Part shown: positions 26,319 to 34,484 of the stretch, piece by piece
Layout: each line of letters starts with the position of its first letter
How positions within the stretch are numbered: position 1 is the first letter of the stretch
Source of the DNA: Gymnodinialimonas ulvae
Lineage (GTDB): Bacteria; Pseudomonadota; Alphaproteobacteria; Rhodobacterales; Rhodobacteraceae
Length of the DNA stretch: 64,000 nucleotides
Reading direction: 5' to 3'
Assembly: GCF_037543845.1 (NCBI RefSeq)
Contig: NZ_JBBIFX010000001.1
Location: forward strand, 558,001 to 622,000
Program-made: the position numbers and the translations under genes
Notes under the pieces: generated by a model
The model's input: only the letters and a program-made list of their open reading frames with translations
Database searches by the model: none
Told to the model about the DNA's origin: nothing

Positions 26319-27449
26319 ATGACACAGCGTTTCGACTTCACCCTCAACGCCACCTCCGGCAAGGCGCGCACCGGCGTGATTTCCACGCCCCGCGGCGCGA
26401 TCCGAACGCCCGCCTTCATGCCGGTGGGCACGGCGGCGACGGTCAAGGCGATGATGCCGGAAAGCGTTGCGGCAACGGGGGCGGATATCCTTTTGGGCAA
26501 CACCTATCACCTGATGCTGCGGCCCTCGGCGGAGCGGATTGCGCGATTGGGCGGGCTGCATGGGTTCATGAACTGGCCCAAGCCGATCCTGACCGATAGT
26601 GGCGGATTTCAGGTCATGAGCCTGGCCGACCTGCGCAAGCTGACCGAAGAGGGGGTGACGTTTCGAAGCCATATAGACGGGTCGAAACACCTCTTGAGCC
26701 CCGAGCGGTCGATGGAGATCCAGAAGCTGCTCGGCAGCGATATCGTGATGTGTTTCGACGAATGTCCGGCGCTTCCGGCAGATCGTGCGGTTTTGGAAAG
26801 CTCCATGCGGCTGAGCATGCGGTGGGCGCAGCGGTCACGCGATGCGTTCGGCGACAGGCCGGGGCATGCGTTGTTCGGGATCCAGCAAGGTGGGTTGGAC
26901 GAAGACCTGCGCGCCGAAAGTGCAAAGGCGCTGCGGGCGATTGAATTTGACGGCTACGCGGTGGGCGGCCTGGCCGTGGGGGAAGGGCAGGAGGCCATGT
27001 TCGGTTGCCTCGACTATGCGCCCGATCAACTGCCCGTGCACAAGCCGCGTTACCTGATGGGGGTGGGCAAGCCCGATGATATCGTGGGCGCGGTCAAGCG
27101 CGGGATCGACATGATGGATTGCGTGCTTCCGTCGCGGTCCGGTCGGACGGGGCAGGCCTGGACGCGGCGCGGACAGGTGAACATCAAGAATGCGCGCCAT
27201 GCCGATGATCCCAGACCGCTGGATGCGGAGTGCCCGTGCCCGGCGTGTTCCAAATATAGCCGCGCCTACCTGCACCATGTGTTCCGGGCAGGCGAGATGA
27301 TCTCGGGGATGCTGCTGACCTGGCACAACCTGCATTACTATCAGGAGCTGATGGCAGGGATGCGGTCGGCGATTGCGGAGGATCGGTTTGACGCCTTCGA
27401 GGCGGCGTTCCATGCCCTGCGGGCCGAAGGAGATATCGCGCCGGTCTGA
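26319..27449 (+). CDS. tgt: Queuine/preQ1 tRNA-guanine transglycosylase
   Basis: A 376-residue bacterial Tgt, which exchanges G34 for preQ1 in tRNAs with GUN anticodons (Asp, Asn, His, Tyr). The catalytic aspartates are in TDSGGFQVMSL and in MDCVLPSRSGRTGQ. The zinc site is CPCPACSKYSRAYLHH. Length is normal. The ATG at 26319 matches the family N-terminus (RFDFTLNATSGKARTG). The window also carries two tRNA-Asp genes and gluQRS, which acts on the finished Q34 of tRNA-Asp. Confidence 0.98.
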   Translation: MTQRFDFTLNATSGKARTGVISTPRGAIRTPAFMPVGTAATVKAMMPESVAATGADILLGNTYHLMLRPSAERIARLGGLHGFMNWPKPILTDSGGFQVMSLADLRKLTEEGVTFRSHIDGSKHLLSPERSMEIQKLLGSDIVMCFDECPALPADRAVLESSMRLSMRWAQRSRDAFGDRPGHALFGIQQGGLDEDLRAESAKALRAIEFDGYAVGGLAVGEGQEAMFGCLDYAPDQLPVHKPRYLMGVGKPDDIVGAVKRGIDMMDCVLPSRSGRTGQAWTRRGQVNIKNARHADDPRPLDAECPCPACSKYSRAYLHHVFRAGEMISGMLLTWHNLHYYQELMAGMRSAIAEDRFDAFEAAFHALRAEGDIAPV

Positions 27450-27467
27450 CTGCTCAAGCTTGAGCAG
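27450..27467. repeat. Perfect 18-bp palindrome directly after tgt
   Basis: CTGCTCAAG followed immediately by its own reverse complement CTTGAGCAG, beginning on the base after the tgt stop codon. There is no spacer and no T tract, so it is a poor terminator but a good dyad for a protein dimer. It lies just upstream of the AT-rich segment before the gene at 27607. Confidence 0.8.
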
Positions 27468-27472
27468 AGGTG

Positions 27473-27530
27473 TTAAGGTAATGAATCGAATGTATAATCG
27501 CATTATTGTATAAGATAACGAGGCGAGGCT
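27473..27530 (+). promoter_or_regulatory. AT-rich promoter candidate before the gene at 27607
   Basis: About 55 bases are strikingly A/T-rich for this genome, with TATAAT at 27493-27498 and TATAAG at 27509-27514. ATAAT-CGC-ATTAT forms a small dyad. No good -35 element stands at the ideal distance from either box, so the exact start is unclear. Confidence 0.45.
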
Positions 27531-27606
27531 GGCGATAGCTTGTGCGGTCGTGTCACCCGGCCCCACATCTCATTTGCGCGGCCTCGTCGCGCGCATCGGA
27601 GGCGTC

Positions 27607-28116
27607 ATGGCGACACGTACCATCATCCGCGCCAACGGCTCGATCCCGGGCGCCGTGATTGCGGCGATGGTCTTTGGCGGGATCGCGGTGTTCGGGCTCC
27701 GGGTTTTTGTGATCGCGGCCGCGCTGGGGGAGGTTGCGCCTTGGGTCTGGGGCATTCTCGGGGTCAGCCTGCTTTTGCTTTGGGGTGTTGTGCATGTGTT
27801 GTGGAATGCCTTTGGGGTGGCGCTGATCCTGAGTGCGGACGGTGTGCGAAAACCGGGGCCGTTTCGCGGATTGTATTTGCCTGCGGACGGGCTTCGGCTG
27901 GGGCTTTACGACACGGTCCGGTCGGGCCAGTCGGGCGGGCGTCGCAGCCAAAAGGTCACCGAGATCTGGAGCTGGACGCGCGCGCGCGGTGCGGTGCTTT
28001 TGATGGAGGCTCGGCGCGATGCGCCGGAGGTTGCACGGGTGGTGAAGGGGGCCGAGTTGCACCTTGGCAGGCGCCCGGAGCGCATGGTCGCGCGCGGGGA
28101 GGACGGGTTTTCGTGA
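27607..28116 (+). CDS. Two-helix membrane protein of unknown function
   Basis: A 169-residue protein. GGAGG lies a few bases before the ATG at 27607, favouring it over the in-frame start at 27550. Two membrane segments (about 15-37 and 42-66) are followed by a cytoplasmic domain of about 100 residues with a PH-like flavour: SADGVRKPGPFRGLYLPADG, then VTEIWSWTRARGAVLLME. This looks like the small bacterial proteins that put a PH-like fold after two helices, but I do not recognise a named family. It precedes lon by about 260 bp. Confidence 0.75.
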   Translation: MATRTIIRANGSIPGAVIAAMVFGGIAVFGLRVFVIAAALGEVAPWVWGILGVSLLLLWGVVHVLWNAFGVALILSADGVRKPGPFRGLYLPADGLRLGLYDTVRSGQSGGRRSQKVTEIWSWTRARGAVLLMEARRDAPEVARVVKGAELHLGRRPERMVARGEDGFS

Positions 28117-28259
28117 TCGGCACAGCGAGGTATGGCAACGCCGCATTGGGGCGCTTTTCCACAGGATTTTGCGGTTTGCACCGGCATTGGACGCAAAGGA
28201 TGGTTGTCTCACGTCCGGGTGAGGTGCAAACTCCGTACAGCACAACGGCACAAGGTGCG

Positions 28260-28290
28260 CTTGAAACCGCATCACACGCGCCCCACGTTA
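28260..28290 (+). promoter_or_regulatory. Heat-shock (RpoH-type) promoter candidate for lon
   Basis: CTTGAAA at 28260-28266 and CCCCACGTTA at 28281-28290 leave 15 bases between CTTGAA and CCCC. This closely matches the sigma-32 consensus CTTGAA-N13-17-CCCCATNT. The predicted transcript would start near 28300, giving a leader of about 75 bases before the lon ATG. lon is a heat-shock gene in many bacteria. Confidence 0.7.
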
Positions 28291-28373
28291 ACACACCAGA
28301 GAGAGGAAGGGGCTAGGCTGCCGCCAAGCGGGGCCCCGCACCCTTGCCTGAACCAAAGGAAGGCATCAGGCTT

Positions 28374-30773
28374 ATGCCAGAGCAAACCACCTATCCGGTC
28401 CTGCCATTGCGCGACATCGTGGTGTTTCCCCACATGGTCGTGCCGCTGTTTGTGGGCCGCGAAAAATCCGTCCGCGCGCTGGAAGAAGTGATGCAGGATG
28501 ACAAGCAAATCCTGCTGTCTTCGCAGCGCGACCCCGCGGATGACGATCCCGGCCCGGACGGGATCTATGACAACGGCGTCCTTGCCAATGTGCTTCAGCT
28601 TCTCAAGCTGCCCGACGGCACGGTCAAAGTGCTGGTCGAAGGCCGCCGCCGTGTGCATATCGACGACTTCACCATGGTAGAGCCGTATTTCGAGGCGCAC
28701 GCCAGCCTCGTGGCGGAATCGACCGGTGATCTGGAGGCGATTGCCGCGCTGACGCGGTCTGTCGCGGAAGAATTCGAGAAATACGCCAAGGTCAAGAAGA
28801 ACATCCCCGAAGAGGCGCTGACCTCGGTCTCGGAGGCCTCGGACCCGGCGAAACTGGCCGATTTGGTGTCCGGTCATCTTGGCATTGAAGTGGACGAGAA
28901 GCAGGGGCTTCTTGAAACGCTCGAAGTCGCGGCGCGGCTTGAGAAGGTTTATGGCCTGATGCAGGGGGAGATGTCCGTTCTGCAGGTCGAGAAGAAGATC
29001 AAGACCCGCGTGAAGTCCCAGATGGAGCGCACGCAGCGGGAATATTACCTCAACGAACAGATGAAGGCGATCCAGCGCGAGTTGGGCGATGGCGAGGACG
29101 GCGCGGGCGAAGTGGCCGAGCTGGAAGAGCGCATAGAGGCCACGAAGCTGTCGAAGGAGGCGCGCGAGAAGGCGGATGCGGAGCTTAAGAAGCTCAAGAA
29201 CATGTCGCCGATGAGTGCCGAGGCGACCGTGGTGCGCAATTACCTCGACTGGATGCTGTCGATCCCGTGGGGTGTGAAGTCGCGCGTCAAGAAAGACCTC
29301 GGTCGCGCGGAAGAGATCCTCGACAACGACCATTACGGCCTTGAGAAGGTCAAGGAACGGATCGTTGAATATCTCGCGGTGCAGAAGCGCTCGGCCAAGT
29401 TGAAGGGGCCGATTATGTGCCTTGTCGGCCCGCCGGGTGTGGGCAAGACATCGCTTGGTAAATCTGTTGCGAAGGCGACGGGGCGCGAGTTCATTCGCAT
29501 CTCGCTCGGTGGCGTGCGCGATGAAAGTGAGATCCGTGGCCACCGCCGAACCTATATCGGCTCGATGCCGGGCAAGATCATCCAGGCGCTGAAGAAGGCA
29601 AAGACGACCAATCCGCTGATCCTGCTCGATGAGATCGACAAGATGGGGCAGGACTTCCGGGGCGATCCGGCGTCTGCGATGTTGGAGGTGCTGGACCCGG
29701 AACAGAATTCCACCTTCGTGGATCACTATCTTGAGGTCGAATATGACCTGTCGAATGTGATGTTCCTGACCACGGCGAATTCCTACAACATGCCGGGCCC
29801 GCTTTTGGACCGGATGGAGATCATCCCGCTGGCCGGCTACACCGAGGACGAAAAGGCGGAGATCGCGCATCGCCACCTGATCCCAAAGCAGGTGAAGAAC
29901 CATGGCCTGAAGGCGAGCGAGTTCACGTTGGAGCCCGAGGCGCTGCAGGAGATGATCCGCACCTATACCCGCGAGGCGGGGGTGCGGAACCTTGAGCGGG
30001 AGATCGGCAAGCTGGCGCGGAAAGCGGTCACGCGGATCGTGCGCGGCAAGGATGAAGAAGTCGTTGTAACCCCCGAAAATCTCGACGATTTCCTTGGCGT
30101 GAAGAAGTATCGCTACGGCTTGGCCGAGGATGCGGATGCGATTGGTGTTGTCACCGGCCTGGCCTATACCAGCGTTGGCGGCGACCTGCTGCATATCGAG
30201 GCGCTGAACCTGCCGGGCAAGGGTCGGATGAAGACCACCGGCAAGTTGGGCGACGTGATGAAGGAGTCGATTGATGCTGCCTCTTCCTATGTGCGGTCGA
30301 TCGCGCCGCAGATCGGGGTGAAGCCGCCGAAATTCGACCGGATGGATATCCACGTCCACGTGCCCGATGGCGCGACGCCGAAGGACGGGCCGAGTGCCGG
30401 TCTGGCGATGGTGACATCGATCGTGTCGGTGCTGAGCGGGATTCCGGTGAAGCGCGACATTGCGATGACGGGCGAGGTGAGCCTGCGCGGCAATGCGATG
30501 CCGATCGGCGGGTTGAAGGAGAAACTTCTCGCGGCCCTTCGGGGGGGCATCACGACGGTGCTGATCCCGGAGGAAAACGAGAAAGATCTGGCCGAGATCC
30601 CCGATAACGTGAAGGAGGGGCTGAAAATTATTCCCGTCAGTCACGTGTCGGAGGTGTTGAAGCACGCGTTGGTGTCCGCACCCGAGCCGATCGAATGGGA
30701 TGAGGCCGCCGAAGAGGCCGCCGCCGCCCAGGCCGCGCTTGAACGAGGCGGTACAGGGGCCACGGCGCACTGA
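28374..30773 (+). CDS. lon: ATP-dependent protease Lon
   Basis: A 799-residue LonA. The N-terminal substrate-binding domain starts YPVLPLRDIVVFPHMVVPLF. The AAA+ domain has Walker A GPPGVGKT (about 352-359), Walker B LILLDEIDKM and a sensor region. The protease domain holds the Ser/Lys dyad in PKDGPSAG (Ser about 673) and IGGLKEKLLAA. It degrades damaged and regulatory proteins; in Caulobacter it degrades DnaA, CcrM and SciP. The ATG at 28374 follows AAGGAAGG. A heat-shock-type promoter lies upstream and a strong terminator downstream, so it is probably a single-gene unit. Confidence 0.98.
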   Translation: MPEQTTYPVLPLRDIVVFPHMVVPLFVGREKSVRALEEVMQDDKQILLSSQRDPADDDPGPDGIYDNGVLANVLQLLKLPDGTVKVLVEGRRRVHIDDFTMVEPYFEAHASLVAESTGDLEAIAALTRSVAEEFEKYAKVKKNIPEEALTSVSEASDPAKLADLVSGHLGIEVDEKQGLLETLEVAARLEKVYGLMQGEMSVLQVEKKIKTRVKSQMERTQREYYLNEQMKAIQRELGDGEDGAGEVAELEERIEATKLSKEAREKADAELKKLKNMSPMSAEATVVRNYLDWMLSIPWGVKSRVKKDLGRAEEILDNDHYGLEKVKERIVEYLAVQKRSAKLKGPIMCLVGPPGVGKTSLGKSVAKATGREFIRISLGGVRDESEIRGHRRTYIGSMPGKIIQALKKAKTTNPLILLDEIDKMGQDFRGDPASAMLEVLDPEQNSTFVDHYLEVEYDLSNVMFLTTANSYNMPGPLLDRMEIIPLAGYTEDEKAEIAHRHLIPKQVKNHGLKASEFTLEPEALQEMIRTYTREAGVRNLEREIGKLARKAVTRIVRGKDEEVVVTPENLDDFLGVKKYRYGLAEDADAIGVVTGLAYTSVGGDLLHIEALNLPGKGRMKTTGKLGDVMKESIDAASSYVRSIAPQIGVKPPKFDRMDIHVHVPDGATPKDGPSAGLAMVTSIVSVLSGIPVKRDIAMTGEVSLRGNAMPIGGLKEKLLAALRGGITTVLIPEENEKDLAEIPDNVKEGLKIIPVSHVSEVLKHALVSAPEPIEWDEAAEEAAAAQAALERGGTGATAH

Positions 30774-30801
30774 GCCGAGGCCCGAAAACAAGGTAAACAG
30801 G

Positions 30802-30831
30802 CGCCCCCGCGGAAACGTGGGGGCGTTTTTT
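30802..30831 (+). terminator. Rho-independent terminator of lon
   Basis: A 10-bp stem (CGCCCCCGCG with CGTGGGGGCG, one G-U pair) closed by a GAAA tetraloop and followed by six T, 29 bp after the lon stop codon. Confidence 0.95.
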
Positions 30832-30881
30832 CATCCGCGCGTGTCCGTGTGCGGGGGCCTAAGCCATTTGCATGGGGGCGA

Positions 30882-30910
30882 AACGAAAACGGCGGCCCAA
30901 TGGACCGCCG
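30882..30910 (-). terminator. Terminator of the small exported protein gene
   Basis: On the minus strand a 9-bp stem (CGGCGGTCC with GGGCCGCCG, one G-U pair, loop ATT) is followed by TTTTCGTTT, 24 bp after the stop codon at 30935. It sits tail-to-tail with the lon terminator. Confidence 0.85.
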
Positions 30911-30934
30911 GTTCGAAAAACATGTCGCGTGGGA

Positions 30935-31108
30935 TCAGTTGTGGTGCAGCAGGAGCAGCAGCAGAACCGCGAAGATCGGCACGAAGATTCCCTGGTTGGA
31001 CGCGGCGGTGTCAACGATCACGACGTCCTGCGGGACAACGATGCCACCGGCGTTGGCGGCGGTTGCGAATGCGGCGACGGCCACAGCGGCGATCAGAACT
31101 TTTTTCAT
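30935..31108 (-). CDS. 57-residue exported or membrane-inserted small protein
   Basis: The ATG at 31108 has GGGGAA seven bases upstream, and the gene has its own terminator. Residues 1-20 are a signal peptide (MKKVLIAAVAVAAFATAANA). The short mature part is GGIVVPQDVVIVDTAASNQG, followed by a second hydrophobic stretch FVPIFAVLLLLLL and the tail HHN. The mature protein is only about 37 residues, half of it hydrophobic, so it would sit in or on the membrane. I do not recognise a family. Confidence 0.75.
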   Translation of the reverse strand: MKKVLIAAVAVAAFATAANAGGIVVPQDVVIVDTAASNQGIFVPIFAVLLLLLLHHN

Positions 31109-31422
31109 TGGAATTCCCCAAGTGTTTAGCAGACGAAAGACGCGGCGTTGCAGCCCCGCGTTAAACTCACCTTGGCAAACTCCGGGCTGCGCGATCAATG
31201 CTGTGCGGCCAAAAAACAGTTTGTTGCAGCCGCGATCGCCCCGAAAGTGGCCGTGTCGCAACGCTTTAGCGCCCCAAATGCGTGAATTGGGCATAGAATC
31301 GTGTCGAATGGACAACGCACGGCCACGGAATGGAACGCTACGTAAACCGATTCGTTGCTATGACGGCGGTGTTCCGCCCATTGTGATCGCCGGGGGCACA
31401 CCAGCCCGAGGGTCTAAGTATC
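31109..31422. other. Divergent intergenic region (314 bp)
   Basis: This region lies between the 57-residue gene and the polysaccharide deacetylase gene and must hold promoters for both. I see no convincing -35/-10 pair. GAATC near 31285 and GATTC near 31351 are GANTC (CcrM methylation) sites. GAGGG before 31423 is the ribosome-binding site of the deacetylase gene. No coding sequence is supported. Confidence 0.6.
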
Positions 31423-32199
31423 ATGTCCGAGTATTCAAGACGCGCCCTGTTGTCGGGGGCCGCCGCTGGCCTGATGGCGCCTTTCGTGGTGCGCCCGGTC
31501 GCGGCGCAGATGGTGCCGCAGAGCTTTGCGGGCAGCGGCGACATCCGTAGCGGGGTCGACGCGACCGTCACCCGCGTGCCGACCGCGCAGCCCTATGTCG
31601 CGATGACGTTTGACGACGGCCCGCACCCCCGCCTGACGCCGCAGCTTCTTGATATGTTGGCCGCCCGTGGCATCCGCGCGACCTTCTATGTGATCGGGCG
31701 CAATGCCCAACGCTATCCTCAGATCCTGCAGCGCATGGTGGCCGAGGGGCACGAGATCGGCAATCACACCTGGTCGCATCCGAACTTGCACGGCCATTCC
31801 GATGGGGCGGTCCTGAGCCAGGTCGACCGCACAAATCGCGCGGTCTACGAGGCCGTGGGTCGCCCGCCGGTGACGATGCGCCCGCCTTACGGCAACCTCT
31901 ATGACCGTCAGCGCCTGATGCTGCACCAGTCGCGGGCAATGCCGACGGTGCTTTGGTCCATTGACACGCTGGACTGGCAGCGCCCGGGCTCGTCGGTGGT
32001 GTCGCGCCGGGTGATTAACGGGAGCCATTCCGGTGGCGTGATCCTGGCCCATGACATCCATTCGGCCACGGTCCGCGCGATGCCCGCGGCCCTCGACGGC
32101 GTGGTTGGTCGCGGCTTTCGGTTTGTGACGGTGTCGGAACTGATCGGGTGGCCGCGCTGGGATCGCCGCCGACTGCGATTGGTCGCAGCGCCCGGTTAA
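31423..32199 (+). CDS. Polysaccharide deacetylase (NodB domain), Tat-exported
   Basis: A 258-residue protein with a twin-arginine-type signal (SRRALLSGAAAGLMAPFVV). The NodB metal-dependent de-N-acetylase domain covers about 55-240. MTFDDGPHPRLT carries the catalytic base and a metal-binding aspartate, GNHTWSHPNL has the metal histidines, RPPYG is motif 3, DTLDW is motif 4, and ILAHDIH has the catalytic histidine. It likely deacetylates peptidoglycan or an exopolysaccharide in the periplasm. The ATG at 31423 follows GAGGG. Confidence 0.92.
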   Translation: MSEYSRRALLSGAAAGLMAPFVVRPVAAQMVPQSFAGSGDIRSGVDATVTRVPTAQPYVAMTFDDGPHPRLTPQLLDMLAARGIRATFYVIGRNAQRYPQILQRMVAEGHEIGNHTWSHPNLHGHSDGAVLSQVDRTNRAVYEAVGRPPVTMRPPYGNLYDRQRLMLHQSRAMPTVLWSIDTLDWQRPGSSVVSRRVINGSHSGGVILAHDIHSATVRAMPAALDGVVGRGFRFVTVSELIGWPRWDRRRLRLVAAPG

Positions 32200-32223
32200 C
32201 ACCTTCGGTTAACGCCGTTTTTT
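32194..32223 (+). terminator. Weak terminator overlapping the deacetylase stop codon
   Basis: Two GTTAAC copies (32195-32200 and 32208-32213) can pair with each other, the first containing the stop codon, and six T follow at 32218-32223. The stem is only 6-7 bp. Confidence 0.5.
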
Positions 32224-32321
32224 CGTTGCCCTAGCCGAATTGACCCTGATCGGGTATGCTGTTTCCCACAGAGAAACAATCCGTGACGGCATGCCGTACA
32301 CGGAGGGAAAGGCAAATCGAG

Positions 32322-32903
32322 ATGGCGACCAAAACACAGACCGATAGCGAAACAGCCCCCAACAACGGCGCGGCTGCCGGCGCGAAGGCGACCACGAAAG
32401 CGGCGGCGAAAACTCCGACCAAAGCGGCCGCCAAACCGGCAGCCACCGCGACGACGCGAGGCAAGGCGACCTCGGCGGGGCGACGCAAATCCACGGCGCG
32501 TGCGGCTGATGCCGCGGCGAAGCCCGCGGCTGCGAACCCCTCGGCTTCGAAGGCCGTGACATCCGCGTCGAAACCTGGTGCCGGATCGCCGGTCGCGACC
32601 GGAGCGCCAGCGGATGCTTTGCGGCGCCCGGACCTGATCCAGGCCATTGCGGATCGTGTGTCGCTCAAGCGGTCGGAGGCCAAAATGGTGTTCGACGTCG
32701 TCCTTGACGAGATTGGCAAGGCGCTGGACGCCAATGACGAGGTGATCGTGCCGCCGTTGGGGAAGATGATGGTGAAAAAGCGCATCGCCAAGCCCAATGG
32801 CGCGATGCTGACCGTGAAGCTGAAGCGGGCGGAAGCCGATCCCACCGCAGGTGATGTCGCCCCCCTAGGAGCCCCCCTTGCGAAGCCTGGGAAACAGGGC
32901 TAA
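32322..32903 (+). CDS. HU-family DNA-binding protein with Ala/Lys-rich N-terminal tail
   Basis: A 193-residue protein. Residues 1-100 are histone H1-like low complexity (repeated TKAAAKTPTKAAAKPAA-type segments). A C-terminal HU/IHF domain follows: RPDLIQAIADRVSLKRSEAK, then EIGKALDANDEVIVPPLGKM, with the usual beta-arm region degenerate (VKKRIAKPNGAMLTVKLKRA). Such fusions act as nucleoid-associated proteins. The ATG at 32322 lies after GGAGGGAAAGG, favoured over the in-frame start at 32256. A tRNA-Val gene follows 14 bp downstream. Confidence 0.88.
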   Translation: MATKTQTDSETAPNNGAAAGAKATTKAAAKTPTKAAAKPAATATTRGKATSAGRRKSTARAADAAAKPAAANPSASKAVTSASKPGAGSPVATGAPADALRRPDLIQAIADRVSLKRSEAKMVFDVVLDEIGKALDANDEVIVPPLGKMMVKKRIAKPNGAMLTVKLKRAEADPTAGDVAPLGAPLAKPGKQG

Positions 32904-32917
32904 AGAGCCGCCAAATC

Positions 32918-32992
32918 GGGTGATTAGCTCAGTGGTAGAGCGCTTCGTTCACATCGAAGATGTCGGGAGTTCAAATCTCTCATCACCCACCA
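32918..32992 (+). tRNA. tRNA-Val (anticodon CAC)
   Basis: A complete 75-base cloverleaf. The acceptor GGGTGAT pairs with ATCACCC, the D arm is AGCTCAGTGGTAGAGC, and the anticodon stem CTTCG/CGAAG holds the loop TTCACAT. The T arm has GTTCAAATC, and CCA is encoded in the DNA. Confidence 0.97.
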
Positions 32993-33124
32993 AATCCCCT
33001 TCAGCCTTGGCGAAGCGGAGGGCCCGAAAGCGGGTTCCGGCGCAGGCAAGCTCCGCGCCGGACGAGATGATTTTTCGCTGGTTTCGCCATTGCGATTTGG
33101 CCGTCGGGGCGCTTAAGCAGCCCC

Positions 33125-33709
33125 ATGTTTCACGTTGACCTGCCGCCGATCTACGTTCTGCGCCATGGCGAGACCGAATGGAACCTTGCCGACCGGATGC
33201 AGGGGTGGTGCGACTCGCCCCTGACCGCTCTTGGTCGCGCGCAGGCCGAGGCGCAGGGGCGGTTGTTGCGCGCGCATTTGCCGGAGGGCTGCGGGATCCG
33301 CATATCACCTTCGGGCCGTGCGGTGGAGACGGCGCAGATTGCCCTGGGCGCGCGGGCGCGCGCGGCGGTTCTAGACGTAAGGTTGCGTGAGGTGAACGTG
33401 GGCGATTGGGTGGGCCGGACGCCGCAGGAGATTGCCGCCGAACATGTCTTCGTGCGCCCGGACGAGGACCGCCACCTGTGGAAATTCCATGCGCCCGGTG
33501 GTGAGACGCTGGAGCAGATGACGGCACGGTGCCGCGGCGTGTTGGCGGAGCTGACGGGGCCGAGTGTCTTGGTGACCCATGGCGTGACCTCGCGGCTGCT
33601 GCGGTGCCTGGCGTTGGGGCGCGCGCCCGAGGCGCTTGGCGATTTGCCGGGCGGACAGGGGATCGTACATGTGATCGAAGACGGAAAAGCGCGGATTTTG
33701 CGCGAGTAA
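33125..33709 (+). CDS. Histidine phosphatase superfamily protein
   Basis: A 194-residue phosphoglycerate-mutase-like phosphatase. The phospho-histidine motif is LRHGETEWN (histidine at about 14), the usual SDL/SP-R-A-xxTA segment is SPSGRAVETAQ, the acid is in LREVNVGDWVG, and the second histidine is in VTHGVTSR. Length and motifs fit small bacterial phosphatases such as CobC or GpmB-like enzymes, but the substrate is not predictable. No clear ribosome-binding site precedes the ATG. It lies between two tRNA-Val genes. Confidence 0.9.
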   Translation: MFHVDLPPIYVLRHGETEWNLADRMQGWCDSPLTALGRAQAEAQGRLLRAHLPEGCGIRISPSGRAVETAQIALGARARAAVLDVRLREVNVGDWVGRTPQEIAAEHVFVRPDEDRHLWKFHAPGGETLEQMTARCRGVLAELTGPSVLVTHGVTSRLLRCLALGRAPEALGDLPGGQGIVHVIEDGKARILRE

Positions 33710-33755
33710 CGGCTGGACGGGGGGGCGTGGGATTTGCTACAGCCCGCGACGGTTC

Positions 33756-33831
33756 GGGTGGTTAGCTCAGTTGGTAGAGCGTCTCGTTTACACCGAGGAT
33801 GTCGGGGGTTCGAGCCCCTCACCACCCACCA
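33756..33831 (+). tRNA. tRNA-Val (anticodon TAC)
   Basis: A 76-base cloverleaf. The acceptor GGGTGGT pairs with ACCACCC, the anticodon stem TCTCG/CGAGG holds the loop TTTACAC, and the T arm has GGTTCGAGCC. CCA is encoded. It decodes GUA and, by wobble, other Val codons. Confidence 0.97.
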
Positions 33832-34006
33832 ACCAAGCCCTTTGCGGGACGTAAAAGGCGTGGCGTGCGGAAGCGGGCTCTCGCGCAGGCAGGTTCCGTG
33901 TGCACGATCTTCTCGAAAGCGTATCGAAGACCGGGACATCGGCCGCGTGTTGACCGCCGCGCCGTGAGCCCGCAGAATTGCGCCAACGACCGAAAGGAAT
34001 GGACCC

Positions 34007-34387
34007 GTGTCAGACCCCAATTCTCCTCATCCGCAGGCCTATACGCCGCCGCCGCCCAACCCCTACCAGCCTGCGATCATCGTCTATGCCGTGTTCGCCG
34101 CAAGCTTCCTTTTGGCGCCCATCGCCATCGGCGCGCTGATCTATGCCTATATCGAAAAGGGCAAATCGGGCGAGGTCGACACGCATCTGACATTCATGAT
34201 CCAGACCTTCTGGATTGGGCTGGCGATCATGCTTGTGGGCGTCTTGACGACGTGGTTGCTGATCGGGTTTGTGATCTTGCTGGGGTGGTTCCTTTGGGTG
34301 GTGGTGCGGATGATCACGGGCTTCCAGCTTGCGCTTGCGCGTCAGCCGATCCGGGGGACGGAATTGATAGGGATGAAGGCGGTCTGA
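34007..34387 (+). CDS. Small membrane protein, DUF4870-like
   Basis: A 126-residue protein from a GTG at 34007, with AAGGAA at good spacing. A proline-rich N-terminus (SPHPQAYTPPPPNPYQPA) precedes three hydrophobic segments. The motifs GEVDTHLTFMIQTFWIG and a C-terminal VRMITGFQLALARQPI match the small DUF4870-type membrane family. Function is unknown; a cytoplasmic proline-rich tail may bind partners. Confidence 0.75.
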   Translation: MSDPNSPHPQAYTPPPPNPYQPAIIVYAVFAASFLLAPIAIGALIYAYIEKGKSGEVDTHLTFMIQTFWIGLAIMLVGVLTTWLLIGFVILLGWFLWVVVRMITGFQLALARQPIRGTELIGMKAV

Positions 34388-34484
34388 TTGGTGCGTCTGC
34401 GCACATGGGACGTTGGCTTGATCGGAATTGGCGCGTTGGGGCAAGGGTTGTAGCTCTGAGCCATCGTGAACAAGGAGATGCGCC

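Noticed and set aside
28272..30791. Minus-strand open frame covering all of lon
   Set aside because: His/Arg/Leu-rich antisense shadow of lon without any recognisable domain.
31280..31360. Two GANTC sites as a CcrM-controlled promoter
   Set aside because: Two short degenerate sites in 70 bp are not enough evidence, and no promoter elements line up with them.
32195..32213. Paired TTAA motifs resembling a CtrA site after the deacetylase gene
   Set aside because: The gap is nine bases, not seven, and the site lies at a gene end; the repeats are better explained as a weak terminator stem.
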